Below the pieces are notes generated by a model that was given only the letters and a program-made list of their open reading frames with translations, did not search any database and was not told the origin of the DNA. Position numbers and translations under genes: made by a program. Positions 51,873 through 61,628 of a stretch of 64,000 nt of DNA are shown one piece after another. The stretch lies in the NCBI GenBank assembly GCA_036388895.1, contig DASVQY010000026.1, forward strand, positions 1-64,000, in the 5' to 3' direction. The stretch comes from SXVE01 sp036388895 (GTDB lineage: Bacteria; Acidobacteriota; Blastocatellia; Pyrinomonadales; Pyrinomonadaceae). Each line of letters starts with the position of its first letter. The first letter of the stretch is position 1.

Positions 51873-52253
51873 ATGAAGTTTGCGAAAATTGTGTTTTACG
51901 TTGCAGGAATTTACGGTTTGATTGTTTTGCTGCCGCAATATTTTATGGAAGTGAAAAACGGGCAGGATTATCCGCCGCCGATTACGCATCCCGAATATTA
52001 TTACGGTTTCATCGGCGTCGCCCTGGCTTTCCAATTCGTTTTTTTGATTATCGCCCGCAATCCGGTTCAATATCGCGCGATGATGATTCCGTCGGTTATC
52101 GAAAAATTCGTCTTCGGCATACCGGCGAGCATTCTGTTCGCGCAAAATCGTTTAGCCGCGCCTTTGTTCGCGGCGGGTTTGATTGATATGATTCTCGGGT
52201 TGCTTTTCATCGCCGCGTTTTTGAAGACAAAACCGGAATCGTCTTTGAATTAA
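51873..52253 (+). CDS. Small four-helix membrane protein
   Basis: A 126-residue integral membrane protein with four predicted helices (IVFYVAGIYGLIVLLPQYF, YYGFIGVALAFQFVFLII, VIEKFVFGIPASILFA, LIDMILGLLFIAAFL). No family function is recognised. It lies 40 nt after lysS and could be co-transcribed, but no functional link is apparent. Confidence 0.75.
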   Translation: MKFAKIVFYVAGIYGLIVLLPQYFMEVKNGQDYPPPITHPEYYYGFIGVALAFQFVFLIIARNPVQYRAMMIPSVIEKFVFGIPASILFAQNRLAAPLFAAGLIDMILGLLFIAAFLKTKPESSLN

Positions 52254-52337
52254 CATTTGTACTCTGTAATAAAGTTTACAAAAGTTTTATTCGATTAATG
52301 AGACAATAAATTTAAAATACTTTTCAAGGGAGAAAAA

Positions 52338-52598
52338 ATGGTACGAGAAACAAACGTAGAAGCCGAAGAAGATAAAATTCGCAGAAAAGACGAAGAGTTA
52401 ACCGGGCGCGACATTCCGGGCGGAACCGGGGAAATTTCCGACGAAGACATTAACGCGATTGACGAAGAAACAGCCGATAAACCGACCGGGCAAGATCATT
52501 CGACCGAAAATTACGGCGAATCAATGCCTGACGGCGGCGTCGGCGGCGTTCAAAATCATTCCGACCCGACCTCGGACATTGCCCGGATTGATGATTAA
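52338..52598 (+). CDS. Small acidic, probably disordered protein
   Basis: An 86-residue protein rich in Asp, Glu, Gly and Thr (EEDKIRRKDEELTGRDIPGG; DEDINAIDEETADKP) with no hydrophobic core, signal or cysteine. It is probably intrinsically disordered and perhaps stress-related, but I do not recognise it. AAGGGAGAA lies close before the ATG, which supports real translation. Confidence 0.65.
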   Translation: MVRETNVEAEEDKIRRKDEELTGRDIPGGTGEISDEDINAIDEETADKPTGQDHSTENYGESMPDGGVGGVQNHSDPTSDIARIDD

Positions 52599-52706
52599 AT
52601 TGTTTGATGTGAATATTTAGTTTTTTACGCGTTTTAGAATGAATTCATTTGCGCTGCAAAAAACGAGATAAATTTTGAATTTAAAGTAATTGTAAGAGAA
52701 ATAATT

Positions 52707-53084
52707 ATGTTCAGAGATACCGAATCGCAGCTTGAAGGCATCCGGCAGATTTTCGCCGAAGCAAAACAACAGGATAATTGGGACACAAACGAGCCGATGC
52801 TCTACAGTTTTTATTTCGTGGACGAAGACCCGGATAAGCTCGAAGAACTCGGTCTCGAACTCGAAGAAAAAGGCTATGATTTCATCGGCGTTTTCGAACT
52901 CGGCGACGAGGAAACCGAAGAAGCAACCGGCGAATATCTGCTTCACATTGATAAAGAGGAAGTTCACACGCCCGAATCTTTGGCGCAAAGAAACGTCGAA
53001 CTGCAAAAAATCGCCGATGAGCACGAAGTTCAAACTTACGACGGCTGGGAATTCGGCGAACCGGGCGAATACGACGAAGAGTAG
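52707..53084 (+). CDS. RraB-family protein (regulator of ribonuclease E activity)
   Basis: A 125-residue acidic protein that matches the RraB fold: MLYSFYFVDEDPDKLEELGL, EEKGYDFIGVFELGDEE, LLHIDKEEVHTPESLAQRN, and YDGWEFG at the end. In E. coli RraB binds RNase E and limits mRNA decay; a role in this phylum is untested. It stands between the acidic protein gene and a DMT transporter gene that starts 18 nt after its stop. Confidence 0.82.
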   Translation: MFRDTESQLEGIRQIFAEAKQQDNWDTNEPMLYSFYFVDEDPDKLEELGLELEEKGYDFIGVFELGDEETEEATGEYLLHIDKEEVHTPESLAQRNVELQKIADEHEVQTYDGWEFGEPGEYDEE

Positions 53085-53102
53085 TTTTATATTCGGAATT
53101 GA

Positions 53103-53966
53103 ATGAAGGCATTTCTCTACACGAGCTTCGCGCTTTCGGCGTTCGCCTTTAATTCGATTCTTTGTCGTCTCGCTCTCGGCGCCGACGCGATTGACGCGGC
53201 GAGTTTTACGACTGTGCGCTTGATTTCGGGAGCTTTCGCGCTTTTTGTAATCAGCGCCGTTTTCGCCAAAAAAGAAAAGAAAACCAGAGAGATAATGAAA
53301 CGCGGAACCTGGCTTTCCGCGTTTTTTCTTTTTGCTTACGCCGTTTGTTTTTCATTCGCTTACACTAATCTGACGACCGGAACCGGAGCGCTGATTTTGT
53401 TCGGTTCGGTTCAGGCGACGATGATTTTTGCGGCAATTTTTGCTGGCGAAAGACCGAAAACTGTCGAGTGGTTTGGGCTGGTAATCGCGCTCGTCGGTCT
53501 GATTTATTTAGTTTTTCCTGGTTTAACTTCACCACCTCTAGAAAGCTCCGCTTTGATGGCGTTCGCCGGAATCGCCTGGGGATTTTACACCTTGCGCGGA
53601 CGCGGTTCCGCAAATCCGCTCGGCGATACAACCGGAAACTTTCTCCGCTCGGTTCCGATGGTAATCGTTAGCGCTCTGCCTTTTCTTTCCCGAGCTCATT
53701 TATCACAAAAAGGTTTTTTACTCGCTGTAGCATCCGGCGCGATTGCTTCGGGAATCGGTTATTCGGTTTGGTATCGCGCGCTTAAATTTCATACGGCGAC
53801 GAGGGCGGCGATTTTGCAGCTTTCCGTTCCGGTTCTGGCGGCGTTCGGTGGCGTGATTTTTATGGCTGAAACTATATCTTTTCGATTGCTCACGGCGACG
53901 CTTTTAATTATCGGCGGAATCGCACTGGCGATTATAGGGCGCAAATATGTTAAAAATGAAGAGTGA
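53103..53966 (+). CDS. EamA/DMT-superfamily transporter
   Basis: A 287-residue integral membrane protein with ten predicted helices arranged as two EamA repeats. These include FALSAFAFNSILCRLAL, ALILFGSVQATMIFAAIF, FGLVIALVGLIYLVFPG, and a second half with QLSVPVLAAFGGVIFMAETI. Members export metabolites or amino acids; the substrate is unknown. GGAATTG precedes the ATG. The following acyltransferase GTG start overlaps its stop (GTGA), so the two are translationally coupled. Confidence 0.9.
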   Translation: MKAFLYTSFALSAFAFNSILCRLALGADAIDAASFTTVRLISGAFALFVISAVFAKKEKKTREIMKRGTWLSAFFLFAYAVCFSFAYTNLTTGTGALILFGSVQATMIFAAIFAGERPKTVEWFGLVIALVGLIYLVFPGLTSPPLESSALMAFAGIAWGFYTLRGRGSANPLGDTTGNFLRSVPMVIVSALPFLSRAHLSQKGFLLAVASGAIASGIGYSVWYRALKFHTATRAAILQLSVPVLAAFGGVIFMAETISFRLLTATLLIIGGIALAIIGRKYVKNEE

Positions 53967-55426
53967 ATCAAACTTCTTCGGAAAACTCTGAAAAACACGA
54001 AACGGTAAAAGTTTTGACTTTGCGCGAAATGATTTATCTCGGCAAAGGAACTTTCGCCCGGCAATTGATTCACGCGTTTATCAGCACCGCGCTGCGGCTT
54101 TTTTTCAGGCGTATCGAAGCCGCGAACGTTGAAAACGTCCCGAAAAAAGGAGCGGTTTTGTTCGTTCTCAACCATCCGAACGGTCTCGTCGATCCCGGAC
54201 TCGTTTTCGTATCCTTACCTCGACGCGTTTCGTTCTTAGCGAAATCAACTTTGTTCGATATTCCGGTTGGCGGTTATCTTCTGCGCACTTTTGAGATTTT
54301 ACCGGTTTACAGACGCGTTGACGCGGCGGGTGATATGTCGAAAAATCAACAGACGTTTCGCAATTGCTATGAACTTTTGATCCAAGGTCGCTGCATAGCC
54401 ATTTTTCCTGAAGGCGTCTCGCACAATGAAACAAAACTCCAGCCGATGAAAACCGGCGCGGCGCGAATAGCTCTAGGCGCTTTAGGTTACGATTCAAGCG
54501 GGGAGAAAACAGCCGAAAACAAATTTATAAGAAAGGAGTTTGATTTGAAAATTATACCGGTCGGGCTTTATTACACATCAAAAACGGCATTTCGCAGCGA
54601 AGCGTTGATTCGCTACGGCGAATCGTTCGAAGTTGAACCGGTTGAATTGGATGAAAACGGAGAACCTCAGCGCGAAGCGGTTTTGCAGTTGACCGAAAAA
54701 ATCGAAACAGCTTTGCGAAACGTTACTCTGAATCTTGAAACTGAAAGGGAACTCGAAACAATCGTCAAAGCCGAAGCTCTTTTTGCATCGGTTTACGAAA
54801 ATCTGGTCTTCAAACAAACTTTGACGCAGAGTTTTCAACGATTGCAGGAATTGGCGGGCAAATACAAACTGCTCGGAGAAAACGAGCCGGAAAAGATGCG
54901 CCAGTTAAACGAAAAAGTTTCTGAATACGAAAATAAACTCAAAAACAGCGGTTTAACCGTCGAAAGCCTTTCAGTTTTGCAGCATCCAACCGCGTACGTT
55001 TTCCGCTATTTGATTTTACGAATCATTGTTTTGCTCACGCTAGCACCTTTTGCAATCATTGGCGCATTGATTCATTCACCCGCTTATTTAATTTCCAACG
55101 TGATCGGTTTAATGTTCAAAACGCACGGAACTGACGCGGCTGGCTCGACTTACAAAATTCTCGCAGCATGTATATTTATGCCGCTAACTTGGTTGAGTTT
55201 TGCAGGAATAATTTTTTATTTTTTCGAATGGCAATTCGCTCTTCTCTCGATTCCGCTCGTGATTTTATGCGGTTACATCGCTTTGCGTTCGTTAGAGACA
55301 TTGATTGATATGAGTGTTTGGCTCAAATCCGCGTGGCTTTTGTTCAGCAAACGAGCGCTTTTTCTGCGTTTACTGGTCCAGCGCAAAACTTTGCAAAAGG
55401 AAATTGGCGACCTCATTGAAGAATAA
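53963..55426 (+). CDS. Membrane glycerophospholipid acyltransferase (PlsC-like)
   Basis: A 487-residue protein with a PlsC acyltransferase domain. The catalytic motif is NHPNGLVDP (His71, Asp77, the H-x5-D form of the NHPN subgroup), and FPEGVSHNE is the substrate-binding motif. A coiled region follows, then C-terminal membrane helices (ILRIIVLLTLAPFAIIGAL; CIFMPLTWLSFAGIIFYFF). It probably acylates glycerol-3-phosphate or lysophosphatidate at the inner membrane. The GTG start at 53963 overlaps the transporter stop. The gene ends at a shared terminator. Confidence 0.88.
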   Translation: MNQTSSENSEKHETVKVLTLREMIYLGKGTFARQLIHAFISTALRLFFRRIEAANVENVPKKGAVLFVLNHPNGLVDPGLVFVSLPRRVSFLAKSTLFDIPVGGYLLRTFEILPVYRRVDAAGDMSKNQQTFRNCYELLIQGRCIAIFPEGVSHNETKLQPMKTGAARIALGALGYDSSGEKTAENKFIRKEFDLKIIPVGLYYTSKTAFRSEALIRYGESFEVEPVELDENGEPQREAVLQLTEKIETALRNVTLNLETERELETIVKAEALFASVYENLVFKQTLTQSFQRLQELAGKYKLLGENEPEKMRQLNEKVSEYENKLKNSGLTVESLSVLQHPTAYVFRYLILRIIVLLTLAPFAIIGALIHSPAYLISNVIGLMFKTHGTDAAGSTYKILAACIFMPLTWLSFAGIIFYFFEWQFALLSIPLVILCGYIALRSLETLIDMSVWLKSAWLLFSKRALFLRLLVQRKTLQKEIGDLIEE

Positions 55427-55441
55427 CTTTAAATAAATAAA

Positions 55442-55477
55442 AAAGTGCGGCAAGAATTCGCTTCTTAACCGCACTTT
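55442..55477. terminator. Bidirectional terminator
   Basis: A 9-bp stem, AAAGTGCGG/CCGCACTTT, with an inner AAGAA/TTCTT stem, lies between the convergent acyltransferase and TonB-receptor genes. A-run on the left, T on the right. Confidence 0.85.
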
Positions 55478-55498
55478 ACAAGTTATAACAGCATTAGG

Positions 55499-58400
55499 TT
55501 AGAAAACTAATCTCGCTCCTACAACTATGCGACGGCTACCGCCATTCGTTGCCCATTGATTAAGAAAACTTGCAGCGTTGAGGCGTCCTACAGGAACACC
55601 GAAATTACGTTCATTTAATACATTAAACATATCAGCGCGAAGCTGGAAACGAACATTCTCGGCAATACGAGTATTTTTGATAATACCAAAATCCACATTC
55701 CGAAAATATTGTGCCCTTAGGATGTTACGCCCGGCATTGCCAAGTCGTTGCCCAGCTGTTGTAATGCTAAAAAGCGCGGGGCATCTATTGCCCGTAATTG
55801 GAGCACCGCATGCTGCTCTGATTTCCGGTATCGTCATGCTAGAAAGATCTAGATTTGAAGCCAAATTGGGACGAATCGCATCTCCAACCAATCCATTAAT
55901 ACCGTTTAATGCTCCAGCCGGGTCGGAACCGTTGAGAACCGTGAACGGCGCGCCGCTCTGTGCGGTAAAGAATGAATTAATTTGAAATCCGCCGAGTAGT
56001 CGTCCGATGAATCCTTGCTGCGATTGGAAAAACGGCAGTTCGTAAACGAAATTGCCGGAAAAACGATGCGGACGGTCAAAACTCGAACGAGCGCGGTCGC
56101 CTTCCAAATTGAAGGAATCCTGGGCGACGGCAACTTCCGCGTTTGACGGATTGAAGGTTTCCGACGCCGTGTCAATAAACGAACTGTAAGTATAGTTAAC
56201 GCCTGCACTAAAGTTGCGACTTAGACGTTTTTCCAAACTAGCCTGTAACGCGTTGTAAATTGAATTAGCTCTGTTACCACGCAGACGAATGACGCCGCGT
56301 GTTGGATCAACTCGAGGACACGGGTTGGCGTTAGTTCCTCCGGCACAGGCAGTGCGCGGATTCCCGTCAATCGTTTGAAACAAACCCGTTCCTCTCGTTC
56401 TGATATAACCCACTTTCATAACCAAATCGCTTGTCAACTCACGCTGCACTTCAAAAGAGAATTGGTCTGTGGCTGGTGAACGAAAGTCCTCAGCGACAAC
56501 CGTTCGGGTTAAGCTGTTCGGATTTGAAATATTCGGAGTTGTAAAATTTCGAATATTTGTAAAGGCATTTGTTCTTGTTGGCTGACCGGGATCGCCGAAG
56601 GTAATAGACGCTAAATATGGGAAACCGCCCGCGATGTTTAAGTTGAGATTAATATAATTAGCATCATAGGTGCGCGAGTACCCGCCTCTTAAAACTAATT
56701 TGTCACCGCCGGTAATAAAGCCCAAAATACCTTCGTCGCTGGTGCGCGGATTCCAGTTAAATCCGATGCGCGGCATAAAATTGTTTTTATCAACTGTCGG
56801 CACGGGCGTAAGCGCAAAGCGTTGATCGCCTCCGTTCCGAGCTACGATTCGTTGGTTTGCCTCTTTTAGATAGCTGAACGAATCTCCGGGATACTCATAA
56901 CGAAGTCCAAGCGTTAAAGTGAAATTCGGCTTAATGCGCCACTCATCCTGTGCAAAAGTATAAAACTCGTGCCAACGATAAAAATTTACAATGTCGCCTC
57001 CCGGCAGCGGCGCGTTGATAGTCGCGGTTTGCGCAACGTCATCCACAAAGTTTTGCAGACTGGTGTATTCCAAACGTCCTCGGGTAGTCGGAATAAAGAA
57101 ACTTGCTACATCTGTTCGTCGTAAGTCAACTCCGAATTTAAAGTTGTGATTGCCCGTCGTATAAGACAGTGAATCCTGAATTTGATAAGTGTCGTTAATA
57201 CGAAATTGTGGTAAATTGACCGCCAACCCGATTGCCGTACGGTCAACCGCCGCGTTGAATCCGACTAGTCCTAAAGAAGTAATCTCAATGGAGGGAATTA
57301 CTTCAGAAGACGAATCCGAAGAGTTGCTGCTGGAATCATAGCGCGACCAAGCGATACGTGCCTCGTTGGATAACCTACTGGTTAAAATACTATTTAGCAC
57401 CATAGTTGCGGCTTTTGTTTTTATCGGTACAACAGTGGTCAATCCCGACGGCGTCACTTGTCCTCCACCTAATGTTGTGTTGTTATCAAATCGGTAACGC
57501 CCATACAAAAGATTTTTATCATTAAAACGATGGTCAATTCTAATTGAACCTTGATTAGAATTGAAAATCTGCGGTGCTGAGCCAGTTATATTACCGAGCG
57601 GCACGGTAAAAGTTTGCCCGTTTGCAGTAAAAGTCTGTGTTTGTCCGTTAGGTGACCCGGCAGGAAGAAACTGTAGTAGTGCGGCTACTTGAGGACGATT
57701 GCCGACAGCTGATTGTAAAATTGCACGTCCAGCTTCGGTCGGCGCTCCGTTTATCGTAGCTCCCGTACCTAATGACCTAATTGTCCAACGTTGATAGTCA
57801 CCGAAGAAAAATGTACGATCCTTACCATTTGTGAATGTCGGTCCACCTTCACCGAAATTGAAAAATGGCAACGGTCCACCTAAAGTAAAACCGTATTGAA
57901 ATTCCTTACGCACAGGCGGTCTTCGCTTTAATTCATCGGTTGCGTTAGGATTGCAGTTGCCAGCTTGTTTTTCGAGGTTATTACAGGCATTGAGGTTTTC
58001 ATTATTGTGAAAAATGAAACCGGTACCATGAAAGTTATTTGTTCCAGACTTGCCAATAAAATTAACTACTGAGCCGGAATTGCGTCCGTATTCGGCAAGG
58101 AATTGATTTGTAATAATGCGAACTTCTCCGATGGCATCCGGGTTGTTAATTGCTATTTGTCCGCCCGAAAGACTCGGATCGTTAATGTCCTGACCATCAA
58201 GCATAAAGTTATTCGAACGGAGACGACCGCCATTTGCTGAGAAACTGATACCGTTAGCAAAAGTGGTTTGCCCCGAACTTAACTGGCTTATTCCAGGAAC
58301 CGAAAGCAAAACATTATAAACATTTCGATTCGGCGCAATCGGTAATTCGGATAAACGCTTTTCATCAAATCTTGTGCTAACTTCCGCCGTTGTCGTATTC

Positions 58401-58783
58401 AGCAAAGAAGCGTTTTCGGTAACTGTTACGACTTCCTGAACTCCGCCGGCTCTAAGCCCAACATCTACTACGGCATTTTGATTAACATTTAGCGTAATAC
58501 CGGTTTGAATATATTTTGCAAAGTTTGTTGCTTCCACCATAACTTCATACGAGCCGACCGGCAGGTTTACGAAGTTATAACGACCTTCGCCGTCTGTTTG
58601 CAAAGTGCGCGTAAGACCAGTATCGGTATTTCGCGCTGTCACGGTTGCATTCGGTATTACCGCCCTTTGCTCATCAAGAACGACACCGGCAATCGAACCG
58701 GTCGTTGACTGACCAAGCGCAGTTAAGACAATGCTAAAAAGCGTCATCATTATAAACATCAGTTTTAGGATACTTCTGTTCAT
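55499..58783 (-). CDS. TonB-dependent receptor, Oar-like, with N-terminal carboxypeptidase-regulatory domain
   Basis: A 1094-residue outer-membrane protein. The signal peptide (MNRSILKLMFIMMTLFSIVL...) precedes a CarboxypepD_reg-like Ig domain (GSIAGVVLDEQRAVIPNATV...YNFVNLPVGSYEVMVEA). A plug domain follows (SELPIAPNRNVYNVLLSVPG; NNFMLDGQDINDPSLSGG), then a long beta-barrel ending in Phe (IVVGARLVF), as outer-membrane proteins do. The Oar-like subfamily is strongly expanded in Acidobacteria and thought to import or bind oligomeric substrates. AGGAGG lies 6 nt before the ATG. The 295 bp upstream show no gene. Confidence 0.93.
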   Translation of the reverse strand: MNRSILKLMFIMMTLFSIVLTALGQSTTGSIAGVVLDEQRAVIPNATVTARNTDTGLTRTLQTDGEGRYNFVNLPVGSYEVMVEATNFAKYIQTGITLNVNQNAVVDVGLRAGGVQEVVTVTENASLLNTTTAEVSTRFDEKRLSELPIAPNRNVYNVLLSVPGISQLSSGQTTFANGISFSANGGRLRSNNFMLDGQDINDPSLSGGQIAINNPDAIGEVRIITNQFLAEYGRNSGSVVNFIGKSGTNNFHGTGFIFHNNENLNACNNLEKQAGNCNPNATDELKRRPPVRKEFQYGFTLGGPLPFFNFGEGGPTFTNGKDRTFFFGDYQRWTIRSLGTGATINGAPTEAGRAILQSAVGNRPQVAALLQFLPAGSPNGQTQTFTANGQTFTVPLGNITGSAPQIFNSNQGSIRIDHRFNDKNLLYGRYRFDNNTTLGGGQVTPSGLTTVVPIKTKAATMVLNSILTSRLSNEARIAWSRYDSSSNSSDSSSEVIPSIEITSLGLVGFNAAVDRTAIGLAVNLPQFRINDTYQIQDSLSYTTGNHNFKFGVDLRRTDVASFFIPTTRGRLEYTSLQNFVDDVAQTATINAPLPGGDIVNFYRWHEFYTFAQDEWRIKPNFTLTLGLRYEYPGDSFSYLKEANQRIVARNGGDQRFALTPVPTVDKNNFMPRIGFNWNPRTSDEGILGFITGGDKLVLRGGYSRTYDANYINLNLNIAGGFPYLASITFGDPGQPTRTNAFTNIRNFTTPNISNPNSLTRTVVAEDFRSPATDQFSFEVQRELTSDLVMKVGYIRTRGTGLFQTIDGNPRTACAGGTNANPCPRVDPTRGVIRLRGNRANSIYNALQASLEKRLSRNFSAGVNYTYSSFIDTASETFNPSNAEVAVAQDSFNLEGDRARSSFDRPHRFSGNFVYELPFFQSQQGFIGRLLGGFQINSFFTAQSGAPFTVLNGSDPAGALNGINGLVGDAIRPNLASNLDLSSMTIPEIRAACGAPITGNRCPALFSITTAGQRLGNAGRNILRAQYFRNVDFGIIKNTRIAENVRFQLRADMFNVLNERNFGVPVGRLNAASFLNQWATNGGSRRIVVGARLVF

Positions 58784-59078
58784 TAAATCCTCCTGTGTAA
58801 TTAGATTATTTGTTTTGGGATTAAAACTAGGGCAGGCAGAAGGAATGCAAATGTTGTTCCGATCGATTAAATATAAATAATATAAGGAGATAGGGTTTGT
58901 GTCTTTACAAAACTTTACAAATAGCTAGCAATAAATTCAAAAAAATGGATAAAAAACACCAAAACGTCAGGCTAGTGATTAGGAATTAATGTTATTTAGC
59001 TGCGAAATATAGAACGGAGGTTCTGGAGGGAGTTGCAAATATTAGCTAATAAGCTACTAACGCAAAGATTTCGGAAGA

Positions 59079-60173
59079 TTATTCGTTTGCCATCACTTCG
59101 ACCGGATCAATCGCCGAAGCTCGCCAGGCAGGATAAAGAGCGCCGAAAAGACTTCCGCCGACGGCGATTGCGATGGCGGAAGCAATCCAGCCGGGACTGA
59201 ATTCAAACTGCAAATCGAAAATTTTTGCAATTATAAATGAAGCCAGAAGAGAAACGATGAATCCGAGCAAAACGCCGAAAATGCCGATTAAAAACGCTTC
59301 GCCTTCGATTACTTTGATAATAAAGGTTTTCGACGCGCCGAGCGACTTTAAAATGCCGATTTCCTTGCGCCGTTCGGTAATAGTGGTGTACATCGAGAGC
59401 AAAACGAAAATCGTGCTGACGAACGCGCCCAATCCGACGAGTACGCGCAAAAACGTATTCAACGCGGGAACTCTTTCCTGCGCGTCAATTATCAAATCGC
59501 GCGTCAAATTAATTTTATTTCCGGGCAATTGTTCGTTTATTCGCGCCGCGACTTCTTCAACGTTAGCGCCGTCCTTCAATTTGACGAGAATAAATGTGCT
59601 TTTATCGGTTTCGAGCGCTTCCTGCATCGCGGCGAGCGACATCTTTATTCTCGCTCCCGAAGGCGGCGAGAAAATTCCGACCGCCGTATAATCCCGATTA
59701 AAAATATTTATTTTGTCACCGAGTTTAACGTTTTCGTCTTCGACGTAACGCTCGTCGAGAATGACTTCATTGTTCGCCGTCGGCGCGCGACCTTCGACGA
59801 TGCTCATTTCATTCATTGCGGCGAACGGGTGCCAGTCAACGCCGTCAATTTGCTGAATTCCCCAGCGCTGGTTGGTGTTCGGCGTAATGTAGCGGATAAT
59901 CGGAACTGTTGAGGCAACGCCTTCGATTTGCAGAAGTCTCTGCGCGTAAGTCGTGCTGACCGAGGCGTTTGAACTGGTTAATTCCATTGCGCCGGGACGC
60001 GTGAAAACGATTTCGGCTTTCCAATTCGAGGCGCGCCGCGCCATATCGTCGGTCATTCCGCGGGCGAGACCCGTAAAAAGCACGACCAAAATGACTCCGA
60101 GAGCAACGCCGATGACGCTTATCAGTGTACGAAACGGACGAACCTTTAAATTGGCTAAAACAAGTTCTAACAT
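59079..60173 (-). CDS. ABC transporter permease (MacB/FtsX type)
   Basis: A 364-residue permease. The first transmembrane helix (TLISVIGVALGVILVVLF) is followed by a large periplasmic MacB-core domain (about residues 40-240). Three C-terminal FtsX helices follow (VLVGLGAFVSTIFVLLSMY; FLIGIFGVLLGFIVSLLAS; IAIAVGGSLFGALYPAW), with the typical end RASAIDPVEVMANE. This type-VII ABC architecture drives periplasmic mechanical work such as lipoprotein or efflux functions. The ATPase partner is not in this window, at least not adjacent. Confidence 0.92.
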   Translation of the reverse strand: MLELVLANLKVRPFRTLISVIGVALGVILVVLFTGLARGMTDDMARRASNWKAEIVFTRPGAMELTSSNASVSTTYAQRLLQIEGVASTVPIIRYITPNTNQRWGIQQIDGVDWHPFAAMNEMSIVEGRAPTANNEVILDERYVEDENVKLGDKINIFNRDYTAVGIFSPPSGARIKMSLAAMQEALETDKSTFILVKLKDGANVEEVAARINEQLPGNKINLTRDLIIDAQERVPALNTFLRVLVGLGAFVSTIFVLLSMYTTITERRKEIGILKSLGASKTFIIKVIEGEAFLIGIFGVLLGFIVSLLASFIIAKIFDLQFEFSPGWIASAIAIAVGGSLFGALYPAWRASAIDPVEVMANE

Positions 60174-60234
60174 TAGTATTTGAAACCGTAAATTAAAAAA
60201 CTTTTCGCTTTACTTTCTATTTTTTTACGTTTTT

Positions 60235-61605
60235 TTACGTTTCGTTATTTACGAGTTTCGTAAAATCAAAATCTTTTACAGTTTCCGAATTGGTGTAAAG
60301 CTCTCGGCGCTTTTGAAAATCCTCGTACATTTTATCGTAAGTCGCAAGCAAACGGTCGGTTGAATTTTCCCATGTGTTCGCCCGAGCAGTTTGTAAGGCA
60401 TTCTTTGTCTTAAATTCGGTTTGACCCGGATTTTCGACGATTTCTCGAATCGCCGCCGCGAAATTTTCGCCTGTCGGTTCGGTCAGCCAGATGTTTTCAT
60501 CGGTTGCGTATGACAAAATTCCGCCCGCATTGGGCGCGACAACCGGAACCCCGGACGCCATCGCTTCCAAAGGCGCGATGCCGAACGGTTCGCGCGGGTT
60601 CGGATGAACGAAAACATCGGCGTTGGCGTAATAATTTGCCAGTAATTCTTTATCGAGATGTCCGAGCTGTATGATTTTGCCGGGCACGCGTTTTTCGGTT
60701 TCGCCGGCGAGCCATTCGCTTTGCGGTCCGGCTCCGGCGATTAAAAGGCGGTAATCATTTTTCTTATCCTTCGTCAGAATCTCCATAAAATCCGGCAGTA
60801 ATTCGATGTTTTTTTCCGGCGAAATTCTTCCGGCATAAAGCAGCGCAATCGAGTTTGCCGGAATTTTTGCGCGCTCGCGCATTTCTCGTTTAACTGCTTC
60901 GGATTTCCTTTCCGGCGAAAAAAGCTCGCTGTTGACGCCGCGCGGGCAAACGAAAATGCGTTCGTGAAGAGGGATTCGCGGAGCTTTGAAAGTGCGCCAG
61001 CTCCAATTAAAAAGCTTTTTCGGGCGGCGCTTCTTTTTTCCGGCACCGACGGCTTTGTAAAACTCTTCGGCTGTGTACGGAGAATTGGCGATGTGAAAGT
61101 CGAAATTCGGTAAAGTATATTTGCCGATCACGCTTTGAGCCAGCCATTTGCCGAATTTCCCCTCGGTCATAAACGATGAAATATTGTCGTCCATTCGCTC
61201 GCACGAAAAATGAACGAGCATCGGGCGCCCGAGCTGACGGAATTTGCCCAGACGAATCATCGCGCCGATCATTGAAAGCGTGTATTTATCGGTTACTTCG
61301 ATCATATCCGGTTTTTCGGCGAGCAGTATTTTACGGATGATCGAATCGTTCTGCATATATTGCCACGGCATCATCAAGCGATAACGCTTGTCGAAAATCG
61401 GAGAATAATTGGCGGGAACGTAATAAATTTTGGCGAAATCGTTTACTTCTTCGACAGCCTCGATTTCGCCCGGAACGATTAAACTAATATATCTCTTATG
61501 TCGCGCGGCGGCGGCGAGCAGATTATTATACGAGGTGCTGATGCCGCCGGAATTTTTATGGTAGTAATTGGTTAAATGAACTGATTTTTTTATTTGATTT
61601 TGCAC
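60235..61605 (-). CDS. Glycosyltransferase, GT4 family
   Basis: A 456-residue GT-B enzyme. The N-terminal acceptor domain contains YYHKNSGGISTSYNNLLAAA. The donor domain has LLYAGRISPEKNIELL, QLGHLDKELLANYYANADVF and the EX7E-type region EPFGIAPLEAMASGVPVVAP. Likely donors are nucleotide sugars; the product cannot be predicted. Insertions rich in Lys/Arg (AGKKKRRPKKLFNWSWR) lie near the domain hinge. It lies in a minus-strand group with a second GT4 enzyme and a membrane protein. Confidence 0.9.
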   Translation of the reverse strand: MQNQIKKSVHLTNYYHKNSGGISTSYNNLLAAAARHKRYISLIVPGEIEAVEEVNDFAKIYYVPANYSPIFDKRYRLMMPWQYMQNDSIIRKILLAEKPDMIEVTDKYTLSMIGAMIRLGKFRQLGRPMLVHFSCERMDDNISSFMTEGKFGKWLAQSVIGKYTLPNFDFHIANSPYTAEEFYKAVGAGKKKRRPKKLFNWSWRTFKAPRIPLHERIFVCPRGVNSELFSPERKSEAVKREMRERAKIPANSIALLYAGRISPEKNIELLPDFMEILTKDKKNDYRLLIAGAGPQSEWLAGETEKRVPGKIIQLGHLDKELLANYYANADVFVHPNPREPFGIAPLEAMASGVPVVAPNAGGILSYATDENIWLTEPTGENFAAAIREIVENPGQTEFKTKNALQTARANTWENSTDRLLATYDKMYEDFQKRRELYTNSETVKDFDFTKLVNNET

Positions 61606-61628
61606 TGAAACTACTTCTTTTAACGAAA